64,000 nucleotides of DNA, from positions 91,046 through 155,045 of the forward strand of contig CAZULC010000004.1 in the NCBI GenBank assembly GCA_964621165.1. Reading direction: 5' to 3'. Below, in pieces: positions 60,507 to 64,000 of this stretch; within the stretch, counting starts at the first letter, position 1, and each line of letters begins with the position of its first letter. Both the position numbers and the translations under genes were made by a program. Origin of the DNA: UMGS1696 sp964621165. GTDB lineage: Bacteria; Bacillota; Clostridia; Oscillospirales; CAG-272. The notes beneath the pieces were generated by a model. That model was not told the DNA's origin, did no database searches, and worked only from the letters and a program-made list of their open reading frames with translations.

Positions 60507-60632
60507 ATGCGAGCTTATTATTTTTTTATGAAATTCATGCGCAGTTTTGGAATCGGACTGCTGTGCGGATGTGCGGCGGCACTTTTTGTTTCAGCCGTAG
60601 TCGCGGCCGCAGTGAGGTTTTTCTTCCTCTGA
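60507..60632 (+). CDS. Small single-span membrane peptide (41 residues)
   Basis: Starts at ATG 60507 with CGGAGGG five bases upstream: MRAYYFFMKFMRSFGIGLLC, then GCAAALFVSAVVAAAVRFFFL. One central membrane helix with basic residues at the N-side. It is the first reading frame after a clear promoter and ends 30 bases before the pseudouridine synthase gene. Function unknown. Confidence 0.55.
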   Translation: MRAYYFFMKFMRSFGIGLLCGCAAALFVSAVVAAAVRFFFL

Positions 60633-60662
60633 CAGCTGGTATGAACTGCGCGGTGCGTTGCT

Positions 60663-61364
60663 ATGATGAGACTTGATAAATTTCTCGGCGGCACCGGAAC
60701 CTTTACCCGAAGCGAAGCCTCAAAAGCCGTGCGGGCGGGAAGAGTTGCGGTCAACGGAATAACGGAAAAAAATCCGGCGGCAAAGGTAAACGAGGACAAC
60801 GACAGAATAACTCTTGACGGACGCGTTCTCGAGTGGCGGCGGTTTTATTACATCATGCTGAACAAGCCTTCGGGATACGTCAGCACGACGGAAGAGCGGG
60901 GAAATTCCGTCATGAAGCTGCTTCCGGAAAAGTACAGCCGGATGGATATGTTCCCCTGCGGACGGCTTGACATCGACACCACAGGACTTCTTATAATCAC
61001 AAACGACGGGCAGACCGCCCACACCCTTCTCTCGCCGAAGAACCACTGCGAAAAAACCTACGCTTTCGGCTGCATTCCCCTGACGGACGGGATGAAAAGT
61101 CAGCTTGAAAGTGGCGTGGAGCTTGAGGACTTCACTTCAAAGCCGTGCAGAGTCGAGCTGTCGTCCCCTACTGAGGGGAAAATCACCGTGACCGAGGGAA
61201 AGTACCACCAGATAAAGCGTATGTTCCTTGCGGTTGGCTCGGAGATCACACGGCTCGAGAGAATAACCTTCGCGGGAATCACGCTTGACGAAAATCTCCC
61301 CCGTGGTCAGTGGCGGGAGCTTGACGAGGACGAAACGCGGCTGCTTTTGACATGCGCAAAATAA
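60663..61364 (+). CDS. rsuA: RsuA/RluB-family rRNA pseudouridine synthase
   Basis: Isomerises uridine to pseudouridine in rRNA. 233 residues: N-terminal S4 domain (MRLDKFLGGTGTFTRSEASK), catalytic motif GRLDIDTTGLLIITNDG with the invariant Asp, KTYAFGC and the C-terminal EGKYHQIKRMFLAVGSEI. Length and motif best fit RsuA (16S U516), but RluB-type 23S specificity is possible. 12 bases before tex. Confidence 0.92.
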   Translation: MMRLDKFLGGTGTFTRSEASKAVRAGRVAVNGITEKNPAAKVNEDNDRITLDGRVLEWRRFYYIMLNKPSGYVSTTEERGNSVMKLLPEKYSRMDMFPCGRLDIDTTGLLIITNDGQTAHTLLSPKNHCEKTYAFGCIPLTDGMKSQLESGVELEDFTSKPCRVELSSPTEGKITVTEGKYHQIKRMFLAVGSEITRLERITFAGITLDENLPRGQWRELDEDETRLLLTCAK

Positions 61365-61376
61365 ACAGGAGATCAC

Positions 61377-63530
61377 ATGAAAATCAACGAAAGACTGAGC
61401 AAAGAATTAAATATCCCGAAAAATAAACTCGACGCAACAATCGAGCTGCTTGACGGCGGAAACACAGTCCCCTTTGTGGCGCGATACCGCAAGGAAGTCA
61501 CGGGTGGACTGGACGATCAGGTTTTGCGGACCCTGCTTGAGCGGCTCACCTACCTGCGGAATCAGGAAAAGCGCAAGGATGAGGTGAAGTCCCTTATCGA
61601 ATCTCAGGGCAAGCTGACTGACGAAATCGCCGCGTCCATTGACAAGGCTGAAACCGTGACCGAGGTCGACGACATCTACCGTCCGTTCAGACCGAAGCGC
61701 AAGACAAGAGCCTCCGTCGCCCGGGAAAAAGGACTGGAGCCGCTGTCGCTCTACATAATGGAGCAGAAGACACACTATAATCCCTCAATCGCCGAATACG
61801 CGGAGGAGTTTGTGGACGAAGAAAAAGGCGTCTCTGACTCAAAGGAAGCTCTGGCGGGAGCGGCTGACATCATCGCGGAAAATGTGTCAGACAACGCCGA
61901 CCTGAGACGAATGGTGCGCACACTGACCTTCAAAAACGGCTCACTTAAATCGAAGAAAACGGCGGACAACCCCACATACGAGCAGTACTGGGACTACTCC
62001 GAACCACTCTCGAAAATGCCGGCCCACAGGATTTTGGCGGTGAATCGTGGCGAGAAAGAGGAAGCCCTGTCAGTTTCAATTGAGATTAACCACGACTTAA
62101 TCGTCAATGCGCTCCTCTCGAAAGTTATAACAAACGTGAAAAGCCCGTCCAGCGAGTACATAAAAGCCGCCGTTGAAGACAGTTATGACCGGCTCATCTC
62201 CCCATCAATCGAGAGGGAAATCCGCGCGGAAATGACCGACCAAGCCAGCGAGAGCGCAATCTCCCTCTTCTCAGTGAACCTGCGCAACCTTCTCATGCAG
62301 CCGCCGATCAAGGGAAAGACCGTCCTCGGCTACGACCCAGGCTACAGAACTGGATGCAAGCTGGCGGTTGTGAAGAAAACCGGAGCCGTGGCAGAAACCG
62401 CTGTGATCTATCCCACCAAGCCCCACGAAAAAATCGAGGAATCAAAGAAAACCGTCCGCCGGCTCATCGAGAAATACGGCGTGGATGTGGTGGCAATCGG
62501 AAACGGCACGGCGTCGGGCGAGAGCGAGATGTTCATAGCGGACCTGCTGCGAGAGATGGGCGGGAAAACCAAATACATCATTGTGTCCGAAGCCGGAGCC
62601 AGCGTTTATTCCGCATCGGAGTTGGGAGCCGAGGAATTCCCGGACTTTGACGTGACCGAGAGAAGCGCGGTGTCCATTGCGAGACGGCTCCAGGATCCCT
62701 TGGCGGAGCTTGTGAAGATCGACCCAAAGTCCATCGGCGTTGGTCAGTACCAGCATGACATGAAACCGGCGCGGCTGGATGAGGCTTTAGGCGGCGTTGT
62801 TGAGGACTGCGTGAACTCGGTCGGGGTTGACGTGAACACCGCGTCATATTCGCTACTTTCCTACATCGCCGGAATCAACTCAACCTCGGCGAAAAACATC
62901 GTGAAATACCGCGAGGCCAACGGTGAATTCAGAAACAGGCGAGAAATCATGAAGGTTCCGCGCTTCGGAGCAAAGGCGTTTGAACAGGCGGCAGGATTTC
63001 TGCGGATTCCCGGCGGGGAAGAAGTCCTCGACAACACCGGAGTCCACCCGGAATCATACAAGGCGGCGACGGAATTGCTCAAAAAGTTCGGCTGCTGCAA
63101 GGAAGACGCGAGAGGCGGCATAAATCTCCGAGATAAAGTCAAGTCCTACGGCGAAAAAAAGCTTGCGGAGGAGCTTGAAATCGGCGAGATGACCCTGTCT
63201 GACATCCTGTCTGAGCTTGAGAAGCCCGGGCGCGACATACGTGACTCGCTTCCACAGCCGGTGCTACGTGACCGTGTTTTGGCGATAGAGGACCTGACCG
63301 AGGGCATGATTCTCACCGGAACCGTGCGCAACGTCATAGATTTTGGCGCGTTCGTCGACATTGGCGTTCACCAGGACGGACTGCTGCACATTTCCGAGAT
63401 AGCGGACAGGTATATCAAGCACCCCTCGGACGTTTTGGCTGTGGGAGACGTGATAAAGGTCATGATTAAGTCGGTGGATGTGAAGAAAAAGCGCATCAGC
63501 CTCACCAGACGTGGCATAAAGGAAGAATGA
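61377..63530 (+). CDS. tex: Tex-family transcription accessory / RNA-binding protein
   Basis: 717 residues: N-terminal helical Tex region (VPFVARYRKEVTGGLDDQVL), a YqgF/RNase H-like domain (LGYDPGYRTGCKLAVV), tandem HhH motifs (VGVDVNTASYSLLSYIAGIN, KVPRFGAKAFEQAAGFLRI), and a C-terminal S1 domain (LTEGMILTGTVRNVIDFGAF, SLTRRG). Binds RNA and affects transcription elongation and RNA decay. AGGAG precedes the ATG. Confidence 0.95.
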   Translation: MKINERLSKELNIPKNKLDATIELLDGGNTVPFVARYRKEVTGGLDDQVLRTLLERLTYLRNQEKRKDEVKSLIESQGKLTDEIAASIDKAETVTEVDDIYRPFRPKRKTRASVAREKGLEPLSLYIMEQKTHYNPSIAEYAEEFVDEEKGVSDSKEALAGAADIIAENVSDNADLRRMVRTLTFKNGSLKSKKTADNPTYEQYWDYSEPLSKMPAHRILAVNRGEKEEALSVSIEINHDLIVNALLSKVITNVKSPSSEYIKAAVEDSYDRLISPSIEREIRAEMTDQASESAISLFSVNLRNLLMQPPIKGKTVLGYDPGYRTGCKLAVVKKTGAVAETAVIYPTKPHEKIEESKKTVRRLIEKYGVDVVAIGNGTASGESEMFIADLLREMGGKTKYIIVSEAGASVYSASELGAEEFPDFDVTERSAVSIARRLQDPLAELVKIDPKSIGVGQYQHDMKPARLDEALGGVVEDCVNSVGVDVNTASYSLLSYIAGINSTSAKNIVKYREANGEFRNRREIMKVPRFGAKAFEQAAGFLRIPGGEEVLDNTGVHPESYKAATELLKKFGCCKEDARGGINLRDKVKSYGEKKLAEELEIGEMTLSDILSELEKPGRDIRDSLPQPVLRDRVLAIEDLTEGMILTGTVRNVIDFGAFVDIGVHQDGLLHISEIADRYIKHPSDVLAVGDVIKVMIKSVDVKKKRISLTRRGIKEE

Positions 63531-63751
63531 TCCTAATTAAATTAGAGAAAATTAAATCCGGAGTTTTTTGATTACAAAGCCGCTCTGAAAAATGGTGTAC
63601 AGAATGCACAAAGTATTAAATCAAATTTCAGTAAAATAAACCCTTTAAAAAACATAGGTAATTTGATAGAATATACACGGTAAATAGCAGAGAAATAATT
63701 CTGTTGCAAGATTAAATTAACAAGTAAATTATATCCAAGGAGGATTTTTTA

Positions 63752-64000
63752 ATGGCAAGTCTTTCACTTAAACACATCTACAAGAAATATCCCGGCGGAG
63801 TTACAGCCGTTTCCGACTTCTGCCTCGAAATCAAGGATAAGGAGTTCCTCGTACTCGTAGGACCTTCTGGATGCGGCAAGTCCACAACACTCCGTATGAT
63901 CGCGGGTCTTGAAGAAATTTCCGAAGGCGAACTTTTCATCGGCGATAAGCTTGTAAACGACGTTGCCCCCAAGGACAGAGATATAGCGATGGTTTTCCAG
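63752..64000 (+). CDS. ABC transporter ATP-binding protein, MsmK/UgpC type (3' truncated by window edge)
   Basis: First 83 residues only, after AAGGAGG (63738-63744). Walker A GPSGCGKSTTLRMIAGLEE with the EISEGELFIGDKLVND and PKDRDIAMVFQ (Q-loop) pattern typical of the shared ATPase of carbohydrate importers (MsmK, UgpC, MalK). A leader of about 220 bases (63531-63751) shows no clear structure. Confidence 0.9.
   Translation, partial: MASLSLKHIYKKYPGGVTAVSDFCLEIKDKEFLVLVGPSGCGKSTTLRMIAGLEEISEGELFIGDKLVNDVAPKDRDIAMVFQ

Noticed and set aside
1..64000. CRISPR arrays, insertion sequences, phage or integrase genes, attachment sites
   Set aside because: No regularly spaced repeats, transposase or recombinase motifs, or tRNA-flanking duplications were seen.

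Overview
The window reads as a chromosomal segment from an endospore-forming member of the Clostridia (Firmicutes). Evidence: the sporulation genes spoIVB and sigG, the classic Firmicutes cluster nusB-xseA-xseB-ispA-tlyA-nadK-argR-recN, a ylxM-ffh-rpsP-khpA operon, the rplU-prp-rpmA block with a Prp-cleaved L27 extension, strong AGGAGG-type ribosome binding sites, and very regular TTGACA-N17-TATAAT promoters. Base composition is moderate for the group (roughly half GC by eye). No finer taxonomy is claimed. A run of ten N in tyrS shows this is a draft scaffold, probably metagenome-derived. No rRNA, CRISPR array, transposase, integrase or phage gene was seen; the only tRNA is tRNA-Gln(CUG).

Layout. 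0-8.9 kb: lgt end, folD, rplU-prp-rpmA with an L21-type leader, spoIVB, a frameshifted UroD-family gene, sigG behind a sigma-F/G-like promoter, a GH127 arabinofuranosidase and a rubrerythrin. 8.9-18.5 kb is an accessory, partly decayed stretch: an XRE regulator with a long tandem-repeat tail, a small charged protein sharing a near-identical promoter with it, a YgjP-like metalloprotease, a YjbR-like protein, an ANT-like nucleotidyltransferase, and six disrupted genes (an XRE regulator, two GNATs, a TrmH/SpoU methyltransferase, a DUF3795 protein and a SAM methyltransferase), ending with mntP. 18.8-22.9 kb is an amino-sugar operon in which phosphoglucosamine mutase carries an N-terminal XRE helix-turn-helix, followed by a hexapeptide-repeat protein and glmS. 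23-32 kb: an AI-2E-type permease, a lipoprotein/MBOAT/DHHW surface O-acylation cassette, a broken lipoprotein gene, an M29 aminopeptidase, trmO and an M23 peptidase.

32.5-50.6 kb is dense housekeeping on the + strand: nusB, an M22/TsaD paralogue, xseA, xseB, ispA, tlyA, nadK, argR, recN, tyrS (with the gap), a HAD phosphatase, murB, a shortened whiA, dnaE and a class A penicillin-binding protein. 50.6-64 kb: a membrane protein behind a hairpin that hides its ribosome binding site, a DUF4430 lipoprotein, a frameshifted GxGYxYP-family gene, a PAP2 phosphatase, ldh, khpA, rpsP, ffh, ylxM, a lipoprotein, a homocysteine S-methyltransferase, tRNA-Gln, an rsuA-type pseudouridine synthase, tex, and the start of an MsmK/UgpC-type ABC ATPase.

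How it fits together. The HTH-GlmM/LbH/GlmS operon makes and activates glucosamine phosphate for the cell wall, with murB, the penicillin-binding protein and lgt as other envelope genes in the window. The most novel-looking items are the HTH-GlmM fusion, the pair of matching 60-bp promoters driving the repeat regulator and a small charged protein, a repeated intergenic motif at three loci, and the concentration of broken genes in 10.6-17.9 kb. Essential genes are intact while accessory genes carry frameshifts and stops, which favours real gene decay, although several frameshifts are one-base homopolymer differences and could be sequencing errors.
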